Of a DNA stretch of 64,000 bases, positions 34,799 through 44,249 are shown in pieces; the first letter of the stretch is position 1, and every line of letters starts with the position of its first letter. The translations under genes and the position numbers were made by a program. The stretch is from JAFNAG01 sp963824985. Lineage in GTDB: Bacteria; Acidobacteriota; UBA6911. The notes below the pieces were generated by a model, which was given only the letters and a program-made list of their open reading frames with translations, was not told where the DNA came from and made no database searches. Location of the stretch: NCBI GenBank assembly GCA_963824985.1, contig CAWGRQ010000039.1, positions 1 through 64,000 of the forward strand, read 5' to 3'.

Positions 34799-35470
34799 AT
34801 GCTTCCCTGGATCCAACGCTTGTTTCATCGAGGAACCGAACTCAGCGTTGAAGAAGCGTATGCGCGCTGGGCTCCGAACTATCCTCCCTGCGCGTTCAAC
34901 AGGCTCATGGAGCTGGAAGAGGGCGCCTTTCTGGAATTGCTGCCGGATGTGCGCGGGCGCGCCGTGCTCGATCTGGCCTGCGGGAGCGGGCGGTATCTTA
35001 AAATACTTCGAGAGCGCGGAGCCTCGCCCGCGGTGGGGCTGGACGCGTCCGCTCCCATGCTCAATCGAGCCCGGACCGTCGCGCCGGACCTAGTCCGGGC
35101 TGATCTGCTGTCCCTGAGTTTGTGCCCCTGCGCTTTCCATCTGGTTGCGTTCGCCCTGGCCGCGGGTCATGTGCGGGATCTGGGGCGGGCGATGTGCGAA
35201 ATTCGTCGGGTGCTGGCCCCCGGAGGCATCCTGGTCTACTCCGACTTTCATCCGCTGGGTTCCATGTTGGGCTGGAAAAGGACTTTTCGTGGCGATGATG
35301 GGGGTGAGTACCAGGTTCGGCATTACACTCACCTGTATTCCGATCATGTGGCCGCCTGCGCTGCCGCGGGTCTGCGCATTGAAGAAGTGCGCGAGCCCCG
35401 AATCGATTTCGGGGATCGATGGCGGAATTACCCGGCCGTTCTCGTAATCCGCGCGCGCAGGATGGAGTAG
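34799..35470 (+). CDS. SAM-dependent methyltransferase
   Basis: This 223-residue class I methyltransferase has motif I AVLDLACGSGRYLKIL, acidic loop VGLDASAPML, and motif post-I ALAAGHVRDLGRAMCEIRRV followed by LAPGGILVYSDFHP. The length is normal for the fold. It lies 4 bp after the second B12-type radical SAM gene and 28 bp before the third. It probably methylates an oxygen or nitrogen of the same metabolite or sugar; the substrate is unknown. Confidence 0.88.
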   Translation: MLPWIQRLFHRGTELSVEEAYARWAPNYPPCAFNRLMELEEGAFLELLPDVRGRAVLDLACGSGRYLKILRERGASPAVGLDASAPMLNRARTVAPDLVRADLLSLSLCPCAFHLVAFALAAGHVRDLGRAMCEIRRVLAPGGILVYSDFHPLGSMLGWKRTFRGDDGGEYQVRHYTHLYSDHVAACAAAGLRIEEVREPRIDFGDRWRNYPAVLVIRARRME

Positions 35471-35498
35471 CGAAAACATCAGGCTTACGTGGAAGCTT

Positions 35499-36974
35499 AT
35501 GAAGAAGAAAAAAATCGTTCTTTTCTTTCCGGCTTACGACAGCAACGAAGCCTGCCCGCCGCTTGCGCTGATTGCGATAGCGGGCCCGCTGGTGACTGCC
35601 GGCTACGACGTGAAAATCGTCGATACCGCGATCGAGCCGGACTATGCCGGCGCCGTCGTCCGGGAAGTCGAAGACGCCCTCTGCCTCGGCATCTCGCTCG
35701 TCACCGGCCCGATGATCAAAGGCGCCATTGCTGTCGGCCGGGCGGTCAAAGCCCGATATCCGAACCTGCCGGTTATCCTGGGGGGGTGGCACCCGTCGAT
35801 TCTGCCGCAACAGACTTTGGAATGCTCATGCGTCGACGCCGTCGTCGTCAAGCAGGGAGAGTTGACCCTGCTTGAAATGGTCAATCGACTTGAAGCCGGG
35901 GAATCGCTCAACGGCGTCACGGGCTCGCTCACAAAAGAAAATGGTGATCTCACCATAAATCCGCCCCGGCCATACACGCCTGTGGCGCTGCTGCCGAGCC
36001 GCATACCGGGCTACGACCTGATCGATTACGAGCGCTATTATCACAAGACCCGTTTGCGGTGGCTGATGTACACGACAAGTCATGGATGTCCATACAGCTG
36101 CGCGTATTGCTCCAATGCCGCCGTTTACGGGCGCAATCTCGACGCGCTGCCAGCCGAACAAGTTGTCGACGAAGTCTCCTATCTGGTCAGAAAATATCAC
36201 ATCAACCTGGTCGGCATTATCGATGATATCTTCTTCGCGTCCCGCCCGCGCTCGATGGAACTGGCTGAGGGTTTCATCCGGGCCAGCCTGAAATTCGAAT
36301 GGTACATTCAAGACCGGGCGGACTCGTGGGAGCGGTTGACAGTGGAGCAGGCCAAAATGTTCCGGCGCTCCGGACTGGTGCGGATTCACTTCGGCGCCGA
36401 ATCCGGCTCCGATGAGGTTCTCAAAGCCATCGGGAAAAAATCCGGCGCCGAATCGATTCTCGCCGCCGCCGAGCGCTGCAAGGCCTCCGGTCTCCGCGCC
36501 AGTTTCGGTTTTATCTTCGGCCTGCCTTCCGAAAAAGAAGAGGACCTCTCCAAATCCGTTGATTTGATTCGCCGGATTTATGAAAACTGCGATCGCGCCG
36601 ACTGTTATACGAGCATTTTTACGCCCTATCCCGGCTCACCGGCGTGGGAAGAGTCGATCGACATGGGTCTGACGCCGCCGACCACACTGGAAGCATGGGT
36701 CGAGTTTTATCCGCGCTTGCAGGTTCTGCCGTGGCTGAGCGGGCGCAAGCACGATCGTCTGCAGGCCATACGGCAATACATTCGCTTCGGCTATCATCAG
36801 GTCAAAGTCGGCGAACAGGATAATTCGTGGCCACATCGCCTGTTGTTCGGAGCGCTGAAACCCATAGCCCGGTATCGCCTCAAAAATCATCAATATGGGT
36901 TTCCCCTGGAGATTTACGGTTATCGCGGTTTGCTGCGATTGAAGAGGAATCTGCTCCACTCCGAGCGGTTCTGA
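35499..36974 (+). CDS. B12-binding-type radical SAM protein (3)
   Basis: This 491-residue protein has a cobalamin-type N-terminal domain (YDVKIVDTAIEPDY; PVILGGWHPSILPQQT, CVDAVVVKQGELTLLEMV), radical SAM CPYSCAYC (Cys197/201/204) and the barrel segment IHFGAESGSDEVLKAIGKKS. The DxHxxG motif is absent. The GGWHPSILP segment is shared with the gene at 42834 (GGWHPSLLP). The last codons (HSERF-stop) lie inside the 150-bp sequence that is repeated at 39973-40124. No strong ribosome site is seen before 35499. Confidence 0.88.
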   Translation: MKKKKIVLFFPAYDSNEACPPLALIAIAGPLVTAGYDVKIVDTAIEPDYAGAVVREVEDALCLGISLVTGPMIKGAIAVGRAVKARYPNLPVILGGWHPSILPQQTLECSCVDAVVVKQGELTLLEMVNRLEAGESLNGVTGSLTKENGDLTINPPRPYTPVALLPSRIPGYDLIDYERYYHKTRLRWLMYTTSHGCPYSCAYCSNAAVYGRNLDALPAEQVVDEVSYLVRKYHINLVGIIDDIFFASRPRSMELAEGFIRASLKFEWYIQDRADSWERLTVEQAKMFRRSGLVRIHFGAESGSDEVLKAIGKKSGAESILAAAERCKASGLRASFGFIFGLPSEKEEDLSKSVDLIRRIYENCDRADCYTSIFTPYPGSPAWEESIDMGLTPPTTLEAWVEFYPRLQVLPWLSGRKHDRLQAIRQYIRFGYHQVKVGEQDNSWPHRLLFGALKPIARYRLKNHQYGFPLEIYGYRGLLRLKRNLLHSERF

Positions 36975-37109
36975 GTTCACTGGTCAGGGAAAGCGAGGCG
37001 GATTCATTCCGGGGGAGGCGCGGCTTTCATGTTTCCCCTGTTTCTGTTCTGGAGGAACTCGGGGTCATTCCTGGTAACCTCCCTGCCAATCCCGTCCACA
37101 ATCACATTT
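36956..37109. repeat. Direct repeat flanking the GH127 gene, copy 1
   Basis: This matches 39973-40124 in the same orientation, with CCACTCCGAGCGGTT identical at the left end and similar sequence throughout. It begins in the last codons of the third B12 radical SAM gene. See the separate entry on its minus-strand reading frame. Confidence 0.85.
37004..37109 (-). pseudogene. Remnant of a radical SAM protein C-terminus
   Basis: Read on the minus strand, this segment is open for 34 codons and ends in TGA. It aligns with the last 34 residues of the intact radical SAM protein at 40020-41459: NVIVDGIGREVTRND against NVIVGRIGMELTKND, and RNRGNMKAAPPPE against RNRGSSKAAPPPK. About 22 of 34 residues are identical. 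Upstream of it the similarity stops abruptly. It is a decayed duplicate. Confidence 0.8.
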
Positions 37110-37340
37110 TGGCTTCGGCCCACCCCCGGATCCGCGCACCGGCGTCAATTGGCTCGCGCTCGTCCCGCTGTAATCCCGAGAACCCCAAAGTAGCCGGGAT
37201 ACGGTATTGGCGCCAGGAAGGGCTCGTACCAAGAACAATCCTGCTTTATAATCAACTCGATTTTGTTCAAGACACCGAATTGGCAAAAAGTGTTTGCTCA
37301 GTGCGTCTGTTTATCTTCCGCTGTGGAAAGGAGAAGGAAC

Positions 37341-39725
37341 ATGAGAAGAGCGCCTTTTCTGACAATGGTCCTGATGGTCGCCTTGCCTCTGGTGATTTCG
37401 GCCGGGTCTTTCCTCCCGGCAGGCAAGGTGAAGGTCGCGGACAAAATCTCTTTGAAAGCCCTCCCTTTCGACCTGCAGGACGTGCGCCTGCTGGACGGGC
37501 CGTTTAAGGAGGCGCTGCTGCGGGACCAGAAGTACCTGCTGGAGCTCGACTCAGACCGTCTCCTGCACAACTTCCGGGTCACGGCGGGACTCCCTTCTTC
37601 GGCGGAGCCGCTGGGAGGATGGGAGGAGCCAAAGGGGGAGTTGCGTGGGCATAGTGTCGGGCACTATCTGTCGGCTTGTGCCCTGATGTACGCGAGCACC
37701 GGAGACGTCCGGTTCAAGGACAAAGCCGGCGCGATGGTCGCGGAGCTGGCCAAAGTCCAGCAGGCGATGCCCTCCAGGGGATTCCACCAGGGGTACCTTT
37801 CCGCCTACCCGGAGGAATTCTTCGACCGTGTCGACAAGCGGGTCCAGGTTTGGGCGCCCTATTACACGCTGCACAAGATCATGGCCGGCCTGCTCGACAT
37901 GTACCTCTACTGCGACGACCGGCGGGCGCTGGACGTCGTGACGAAAATGGCTGCCTGGGTCAAGTTCCGCGTCGACCGGCTCACGGAAGAGCAGCAGCAG
38001 GCCGCCCTGATGACCGAATTCGGCGGCATGAACGAGGTGCTGGCGAATCTCTATTCGGTGACCGGCAATCCGGATGATCTGCAGACGGCCCGCAAATTCG
38101 ACCACAAGGCCTACTTCGACTTATGGGCGAAGGGCGTGGACAACCTTGACGATCCCCGACGTCTGCACGGCAACACGCAGTTCCCCAAGGTCATCGGCGC
38201 CGCCCGCGAGTACGAGCTGACCGGCGAGACGAGGTATTACGACATCGTGCGGTTTTTCTGGGAACGCGTGGCCCTGCACCGTTCTTACGTGATCGGAGGC
38301 AACACCAACGGTGAGAGCTTTTTCCCGATCGATCAGTTTTCGAGAAACCTGGGACCGTCCAGCACCGAGACCTGCAACACATACAACATGCTCAAGCTGA
38401 CGCGGCATGTCTTCGCGCTTGATCCCACGGCCGAGAAAATGGATTTCTACGAGCGCGGGCTGTTCAATCACATTCTGGCGTCACAGGATCCCGACACCGC
38501 CATGATGTGCTACTACGTGCCGCTGCGGCCCGGCGCCTTTAAGACCTACTCAACCCCGAACAACTCCTTCTGGTGCTGCGTCGGCACGGGCATGGAAAAT
38601 CCGGGGAGATATGGCGAGAGCATCTACTTCTACAACGATCAGTCGCTCTATCTCAACCTGTTCATGGCATCGCAGCTCACCTGGAAGGACAAAGGGGTAA
38701 CGGTGCGCCAGGAGACGCGCTTCCCTGAACAGGACAGCACGAAGCTTACCTTTCAGTGCGGCAAGCCGGTCCGGTTTGCATTGCAGGTGCGCTACCCTGC
38801 CTGGGCGCAATCGGGCATGACGCTGACCGTGAACGGGCAGAACCAGCGCGTCCCCGGCAAGCCCGGATCTTATGTCGCGGTCGAGCGGGAGTGGAAGAGC
38901 GGGGACACGGTTGATGTGCGTTTGCCTATGAGCCTGCGAACGGAGGCGATGCCCGACGACCCGAACATGATCGCGATTCTCTATGGGCCGATTGTGCTTG
39001 CCGGGGATCTCGGCAAGGACGGGCTTACGCAGGAATCGCGTTACGGCCCAAGTGCACCGCAGATTGGACGGGTCCCTCCGGTGGTAGTCCCCTCTTTCCT
39101 GGGCACGGGTAAGGATGTGTTGGCGAAAACCAAACCCGTGGCGGGCAAACCCTTGTACTTCCAGACCTCCGGCCTGGCCCAGCCGAAAGACGTATCGTTG
39201 GTCCCCTTTTACAGGGCGTCGGATATCCGTTACACCGTCTACTGGAAAGTCTACTCCCCTGAGGAATGGGCAAAGAGGAGGGCCGACATCGCCGCCGCGG
39301 AATCCCGGCGCGCGGAGATAGAACGCCTGACGGTCGATGCGGTAAACATAGGCAACGAGCAGAGCGAACGCGACCACAACTTGCAGCAGGAGGCCTCGCG
39401 CACGGGCACTTTTGAAGGGAAGACGGTTCGTGAAGCCCGCGGTGGGTGGTTCAGTTATGAACTCAAGGTTTCACCCGACAGGCCGCTGCTGCTGGTCTGC
39501 ACCTATATCGGCAGCGAAGGCCGTTCGCGCTCCTTTGACGTGCTGGTGGACGGTCAAAAGATCGCGACGCAGAGGCTCGAGATTCACCCGACCGAGCTTT
39601 TTGACGTCGAGTACAAGCTGCCGGAGGCGCTGACACGCGGCAAACAGAAGATCACGGTAAAGTTCCAGGCATTACCCAACTCGACGGCCGGCCAGGTGCT
39701 CGACGTGCGGCTCGCCCGGCAATAA
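37341..39725 (+). CDS. GH127/GH146-type beta-L-arabinofuranosidase (DUF1680)
   Basis: The start at 37341 follows AAAGGAGAAGGAAC, giving 794 residues with a signal peptide (RAPFLTMVLMVALPLVISA). The (alpha/alpha)6 barrel is clear (LRGHSVGHYLSACALMYAST, MTEFGGMNEVLANLYSVTGN). The zinc/thiolate catalytic set known in this family is present: acid/base Glu325 in NGESF, Glu343 and Cys345 in TETCNTYNM, and the Cys412-Cys413 pair in FWCCVGTGMEN. Two C-terminal beta domains follow. It should release arabinofuranose residues in the periplasm or outside. It lies between two direct repeats inside the glycan island and looks like a late insertion. Confidence 0.9.
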   Translation: MRRAPFLTMVLMVALPLVISAGSFLPAGKVKVADKISLKALPFDLQDVRLLDGPFKEALLRDQKYLLELDSDRLLHNFRVTAGLPSSAEPLGGWEEPKGELRGHSVGHYLSACALMYASTGDVRFKDKAGAMVAELAKVQQAMPSRGFHQGYLSAYPEEFFDRVDKRVQVWAPYYTLHKIMAGLLDMYLYCDDRRALDVVTKMAAWVKFRVDRLTEEQQQAALMTEFGGMNEVLANLYSVTGNPDDLQTARKFDHKAYFDLWAKGVDNLDDPRRLHGNTQFPKVIGAAREYELTGETRYYDIVRFFWERVALHRSYVIGGNTNGESFFPIDQFSRNLGPSSTETCNTYNMLKLTRHVFALDPTAEKMDFYERGLFNHILASQDPDTAMMCYYVPLRPGAFKTYSTPNNSFWCCVGTGMENPGRYGESIYFYNDQSLYLNLFMASQLTWKDKGVTVRQETRFPEQDSTKLTFQCGKPVRFALQVRYPAWAQSGMTLTVNGQNQRVPGKPGSYVAVEREWKSGDTVDVRLPMSLRTEAMPDDPNMIAILYGPIVLAGDLGKDGLTQESRYGPSAPQIGRVPPVVVPSFLGTGKDVLAKTKPVAGKPLYFQTSGLAQPKDVSLVPFYRASDIRYTVYWKVYSPEEWAKRRADIAAAESRRAEIERLTVDAVNIGNEQSERDHNLQQEASRTGTFEGKTVREARGGWFSYELKVSPDRPLLLVCTYIGSEGRSRSFDVLVDGQKIATQRLEIHPTELFDVEYKLPEALTRGKQKITVKFQALPNSTAGQVLDVRLARQ

Positions 39726-39972
39726 TGCCGAGAGAGAAACCGTATCTGGGTATTCTGTCCCGCGATTTCACAATATCCTCTCCCTGTTCTTCCTGTCTCA
39801 TGACAGGGGTGCATTCCATTGAGATTCGCAAGGGCTATTGCTATGGGGATATTATGGCGCAGTTCCCCTCGACCAAGGACAGGAAGTAGCCTTCGGGGGC
39901 TGGTGGGGGGCTGGTGCCGGACCAGGAGAAATTATTGCCCAATCTGAAGATGCCTCCGCTAGAATAGAGTAA

Positions 39973-40124
39973 CCACTCCGAGCGGTTTTGATTTCACTGG
40001 CCAGGAAAAGCGACCGTATTCATTTCGGAGGCGGTGCGGCTTTTGAGCTTCCCCTGTTTCTGATTTTGAGAAGCTCGCTGTCATTCTTGGTAAGTTCCAT
40101 GCCGATCCGGCCCACAATTACATT
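39973..40124. repeat. Direct repeat flanking the GH127 gene, copy 2
   Basis: This is the second copy of the sequence at 36956-37109, in direct orientation. It still encodes an HSERF-stop tail on the plus strand and the true C-terminus of the radical SAM gene on the minus strand. The 250 bp between the GH127 stop and this copy contain no gene. Confidence 0.85.
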
Positions 40125-41459
40125 GACTGCGGCTTTCACGAAACGGGCGAACCCGCCGCCACCCCTGTAACGCCGCGCCATGGCCACGGAAAAGACCATC
40201 CAGCGTGTGGCAAAGGAATAAAATCGGCGGGATCGGCGGCCGCGCACCCTGAGATCGCGGTCCGTTCGCATTTCCCAGGGGGATTCAGCCAGCAGCCGGG
40301 TTCGGACCCGTTCGTAGTAGGCAGTATCCTTGATCGGGTACGCGACGGTCGTCAGAAAAACGTCAGGCGCGGATCTCTTGAGGTGACGGACCGTCGCTTC
40401 CAGGTCTTCGATTTCCTCCCCCTCGTATCCGAGCATGATGAACATCCCGGCCTGGATGCCGCGGCGGCGGAGGGCTTGCGTTACGGCCTGAATCTGCTCA
40501 ACCTTCACCTCGCGCTGCATCGCATCGAGGATGCGCTGCGATCCCGATTCAGAGCCGAGCCAGAGCCGGACACACCCCATTTCCGCGAGACAATCGATCA
40601 CCTCAGCATTCAGGCGGTCCGCGCGGGAGATGCATTCAAAAGGCAGGCGCAGTCCCCGCCGCTTGAGCTCGGTCGCATATTCGAAAAGCCAGCCAGGGTG
40701 AATCGCAAAAACGTCGTCGGCATACCAGAGTTGTTCCGGCTTGTAGCGCTCCGCGAGGGACTGCACCTCATCCGCGGCCCGTACCGGAGACCGCCTGCGG
40801 TGGGAGTGTCCAAAGACCGCGTGGCAGCACCATGCACAATGGTAAGGGCAGCCCCGGGCGCAGATGAGGGAGACCGAACCCGCGCCATGGTGCCCGCGCC
40901 AGGCGGAAAGATACTGTTCGAGATTGACGGCCTCGCGGTCTGGATCGGGCAGCGTATCCAGGTCGGCGATCATCGGCCGGTCGGGCATCCTGCAAATGGT
41001 TCCATCCTCGCGGCGGTAAGCGATCCCGGCGATTCCCTCCAGTCGGTTCGGCCCTTCCGCCGCCAGCCGCGGAAGCAGTTCCGCCACCGCGGCCTCACCT
41101 TCTCCGCAAACGATCACATCGGCGCCATGCCGGATATATTCCTCGACGTAGCATGCCGGCTCGGGCCCGCCGAGAATTACGCGCGCACCCGAGGCATGCG
41201 CTTCGCGCATCATTTCCAGCACCCGGAATTTCGTCATCAGGTTGCCATAGATGCCGACCACGGCGGGGCGATCCCGATCAAGCCGCATTTTGAAATCCGA
41301 GGCCGTCTGGAAGGTCGGGTCGTGGACGCCGACGTCGAACCCTCTCTGTTTGAGGTAGGCGGAGATATACAGAATGCCCAGGGGCGGGTACGGCTTCATA
41401 ACCTGAAGCTCGTGCGCATCATCACGGAGGCAATAGCCGTGTGTCAGCAAAATATCCAT
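40020..41459 (-). CDS. B12-binding-type radical SAM protein (4)
   Basis: This 479-residue protein is on the minus strand. The cobalamin-type domain begins YPPLGILYISAYLKQRGFDV, with VILGGPEPACYVEEYIRHGA and CGEGEAAVAELL. The 4Fe-4S site is CPYHCAWC (Cys204/208/211), followed by QLWYADDVFAIHPGWLFEY and VRLWLGSESGSQRILDAMQR. It resembles protein 1 at 31521 more than proteins 2, 3 and 5. A basic C-terminal tail ends KAAPPPK. The histidine of DxHxxG is missing. Upstream, 46 bp away, is the amidohydrolase gene on the same strand. Confidence 0.88.
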   Translation of the reverse strand: MDILLTHGYCLRDDAHELQVMKPYPPLGILYISAYLKQRGFDVGVHDPTFQTASDFKMRLDRDRPAVVGIYGNLMTKFRVLEMMREAHASGARVILGGPEPACYVEEYIRHGADVIVCGEGEAAVAELLPRLAAEGPNRLEGIAGIAYRREDGTICRMPDRPMIADLDTLPDPDREAVNLEQYLSAWRGHHGAGSVSLICARGCPYHCAWCCHAVFGHSHRRRSPVRAADEVQSLAERYKPEQLWYADDVFAIHPGWLFEYATELKRRGLRLPFECISRADRLNAEVIDCLAEMGCVRLWLGSESGSQRILDAMQREVKVEQIQAVTQALRRRGIQAGMFIMLGYEGEEIEDLEATVRHLKRSAPDVFLTTVAYPIKDTAYYERVRTRLLAESPWEMRTDRDLRVRGRRSRRFYSFATRWMVFSVAMARRYRGGGGFARFVKAAVNVIVGRIGMELTKNDSELLKIRNRGSSKAAPPPK

Positions 41460-41505
41460 AAGTGCAAAACCACGCCTTCAAACCATGACACCTGTTCGAA
41501 CACCC

Positions 41506-42690
41506 TCACAACTCGAGGCCAGGCTCCTTCGCCTGAGCTCTCCCCAATCGCTCGACCAGCGATGCCGCCATCAGTTTGCGCCGCCCGTCGAGGCAAACCT
41601 CCGCGGATTTGACTTGGGTTGCGGCAAAAACCGGGGACAGATCGATATCCGCAACCTGTGCCTTTCCCCCCATGAGAACCAGCCGTATGCCGGATCGATC
41701 TGCTTCGAGCACGTCTTCAAACGGGTTCGAGCGCCGGCCGGGGAGGACCATCAGGTCCGCGAAAGCTTCCTTGCGCAGGACTCCGGCGTCAGGCAGGCGC
41801 AGTATGCGCGCCGCATCCACCGTCACCATCCGCAGGATGGACTGCGCATCCACCTGTTTGGACGCGGCCGCGATTCCCATCTCCGACAGGAGATCCCGCC
41901 CGCCGCTGAGACGCGAATCGGTCCCGAGCGCCACGCGGCCGGCTGCCGCCAGGCCGGCGACGTCAGCGGTCGCGCCCAAAAGAAAATGGTTGGATGACGG
42001 ACACCAGATGATGGCTGCACCTCGCCGGCGGAGCTGCTCCCTGGCATCGGGCCCGAGGCCGACGGCATGCACCAGAATCGTGTTCGGGGTTATGCAATCC
42101 AGCCGCAGCAGGCGATCCAGCTCCTTCTGTGCTTCCCCGTCGGTCCCTTCCGCGGCGTGAATGATCCACGGCCAATCCTGAGGCGTCTTGTCGAGCACGC
42201 GCCGGACCGAATCCCCATCGAGCAACAGAGAATGACTGTACCGAAAGCGGGTCACGATGCGCACAGGGAAGTCCCGTCGCAGAACTGCATGCAATGGATT
42301 GTGATGACAGACCGTGGTCACGCCGCTGAGCAGGTTCTTAATGCCGCCGATCAGCAGCCGATCCTCGAGCGGTATCGACATTCCTGCAATCAGCGTCGCG
42401 TCTGTTTTGAATCTGGGCTGGAAGTCCGCGATCCAATCGCTTACGTTTTCATAGCGTTCGCGCCACTTGAGACGGGGAAAGTTGTTCAGCTCGAGGTGAT
42501 CGTGCGTGTTGATCAATCCCGGGAGCACCAGGTCCCCCTGGAGATCGATCGCGATGTCATCGGGCCCGGGAGGACAGCCCAGCGCAGCGATCCGGCTCCC
42601 TTCCACGCGAATCGAGGAAGCGACCACACGCTGCTCCTCAAGGATGCGGGCATTGAAAAAGACTATAGGACGTGGTCGGCGCAGCCACAT
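41506..42690 (-). CDS. Amidohydrolase (TRZ/ATZ or cytosine-deaminase-like)
   Basis: This 394-residue TIM-barrel metal hydrolase has the first metal motif NTHDHLE (His63, His65), further histidines in WIIHAAEGTD and ILVHAVGLG, and the catalytic Asp in VALGTDSRLSGG. N-terminal and C-terminal beta strands (IVFFNARILEEQ; ADLMVLPG) form the usual small domain. It belongs to the S-adenosylhomocysteine/guanine-deaminase-like branch by pattern. It precedes the fourth B12 radical SAM gene on the same strand (46 bp), suggesting shared transcription and possibly processing of the radical SAM product or of a nucleoside by-product. Confidence 0.85.
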   Translation of the reverse strand: MWLRRPRPIVFFNARILEEQRVVASSIRVEGSRIAALGCPPGPDDIAIDLQGDLVLPGLINTHDHLELNNFPRLKWRERYENVSDWIADFQPRFKTDATLIAGMSIPLEDRLLIGGIKNLLSGVTTVCHHNPLHAVLRRDFPVRIVTRFRYSHSLLLDGDSVRRVLDKTPQDWPWIIHAAEGTDGEAQKELDRLLRLDCITPNTILVHAVGLGPDAREQLRRRGAAIIWCPSSNHFLLGATADVAGLAAAGRVALGTDSRLSGGRDLLSEMGIAAASKQVDAQSILRMVTVDAARILRLPDAGVLRKEAFADLMVLPGRRSNPFEDVLEADRSGIRLVLMGGKAQVADIDLSPVFAATQVKSAEVCLDGRRKLMAASLVERLGRAQAKEPGLEL

Positions 42691-42833
42691 GCCATAACAA
42701 TAGCAGAGCCCGCGATTTGGTGTCAGGTGTTGATAATTTCATTTTTCGATCCTTCGGCGGGCTGCAGCCCGAAATCGTCTTGCCCTGTCACCCCCAGCGC
42801 ATCCAGTCGGGCGTGTTTGGTATACTCTTGGAA

Positions 42834-44246
42834 ATGGCCAGGAGAAGGGTAGTTTTATACAATCCGGGGAACGTCTTCTACACGATGCCCCTGGGGCTGC
42901 TTGCGGTCGGATCCGTGCTGGATGCCCGGCGTTACGAGGTCAAGATCATCGATAGCAGGCTCGAGATTAATGCGAAGCAGCGGGCGATCGAGGAGTCCCA
43001 GGGTGCGTTGTGTTTCGGGGTTTCCGTCCTGACCGGTGCGCCCATTCGCGATGCATTGGACATCTCCCGAGCGATAAAATCTTCATATCCGGACCTGCCG
43101 GTTGTGTGGGGCGGGTGGCACCCGTCACTATTGCCCGCGGAAACGATCGCGGAATCGAGTGTCGACGTCGCGGTCCTGGGGCAGGGAGAACCTACCTTCG
43201 CTGAATTGGTGGAGCGCCTCGAGAGCCGGTCCAGCCTCGAGGGGCTGACGGGAACGGTCAGCCGCCGGGGAAACCGAGTGAGCTTCGACCCGCCGCGGCC
43301 GCTCATGAACATGAATGAGCTTCCTGCGCACGATTATGGGCTGATCGCGGTGGAAGACTATTTTCGCCTCAAGAACAGGAGGCAGCTGGACTATGTAGCC
43401 TCGACAGGATGCCGCTTCCGCTGCGCTTTCTGTGCGGACCCCCATGTATTCAATCGGGAATGGACGGGCCTGGATCCTCAACGAGTGGGTGAGGAGATCG
43501 AATCTCTATGGCGCCGTTACAGGTTCGACGACCTGAATTTTCAGGACGAAACGTTCTTCACTCCTCGGGCGAGGGTCGTGGCCATCGCCGGGGAGTTCCT
43601 GCGAAGAGGATTGTCGTTCACGTGGACGGGCACGTTGCGCGCGGACCAGGGCTGCCGGATGTCGGATGATGAATTTGCGCTCTGTGTTCGATCCGGACTG
43701 CGGCGGGTCATGATCGGGGTGGAATCCGGCTCGCAGCACATGCTGGATTGGATGAAAAAGGACATCCTTCTGTCGCAGGTGTCGGAAGTTGCAGAGCGTT
43801 GCGTCCGGCATAAGGTCGGCGCGATTTTCTCATTCATGGTCGGATTTCCGGACGAGCCGGACGGCTCCGTGATGGCTACGCTGGACCTGGTCAAAAGGCT
43901 GCGGGCCATGAGCCCGGCCTTCGAAACGCCCATCTTCTACTTCAAGCCTTATCCTGGTTCTCCAATGACCCGGGATCTGGTTCGGAACGGCTATTCCCTG
44001 CCAAAATCCAATGAAGACTGGGCGGAATTCGACTACATCGGTTCGTCGGGACCCTGGGTCACCTCGGAAAAACTCAAGCTTATAGAGCGCTTCAAATTCT
44101 ATAACCGCTTCGCCTGGGGACCCGAAACCCGGTTGCGCCGTCCGCTGCAGGTGCTCGCTCGCTGGCGCTGCCGTCGAAACTTTTATAACGCACCCATCGA
44201 GAAGCTGATCGTCGAGCGGCTAAAACCCCTTTCCAGGCTTTCCTGA
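42834..44246 (+). CDS. B12-binding-type radical SAM protein (5)
   Basis: From the ATG at 42834 the protein is 470 residues. The start is chosen by the family pattern RRVVLYNPGNVFYTMPLGLL; no good ribosome site is seen. A TATACT box lies just upstream (42821-42826), which may indicate a near-leaderless message. The cobalamin-type domain includes VVWGGWHPSLLPAETIAESS. The radical SAM site is CRFRCAFC (Cys193/197/200), followed by NFQDETFFTPRARVVAIAGE and VMIGVESGSQHMLDWMKKD. No DxHxxG motif. A methyltransferase gene begins 3 bp after its stop. It is divergent from the amidohydrolase gene across 143 bp. Confidence 0.85.
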   Translation: MARRRVVLYNPGNVFYTMPLGLLAVGSVLDARRYEVKIIDSRLEINAKQRAIEESQGALCFGVSVLTGAPIRDALDISRAIKSSYPDLPVVWGGWHPSLLPAETIAESSVDVAVLGQGEPTFAELVERLESRSSLEGLTGTVSRRGNRVSFDPPRPLMNMNELPAHDYGLIAVEDYFRLKNRRQLDYVASTGCRFRCAFCADPHVFNREWTGLDPQRVGEEIESLWRRYRFDDLNFQDETFFTPRARVVAIAGEFLRRGLSFTWTGTLRADQGCRMSDDEFALCVRSGLRRVMIGVESGSQHMLDWMKKDILLSQVSEVAERCVRHKVGAIFSFMVGFPDEPDGSVMATLDLVKRLRAMSPAFETPIFYFKPYPGSPMTRDLVRNGYSLPKSNEDWAEFDYIGSSGPWVTSEKLKLIERFKFYNRFAWGPETRLRRPLQVLARWRCRRNFYNAPIEKLIVERLKPLSRLS

Positions 44247-44249
44247 GGC

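Noticed and set aside
31521..44246. Hopanoid-type radical SAM genes (HpnJ/HpnP)
   Set aside because: No squalene-hopene cyclase or other hopanoid gene is nearby, and the neighbours are glycan genes.
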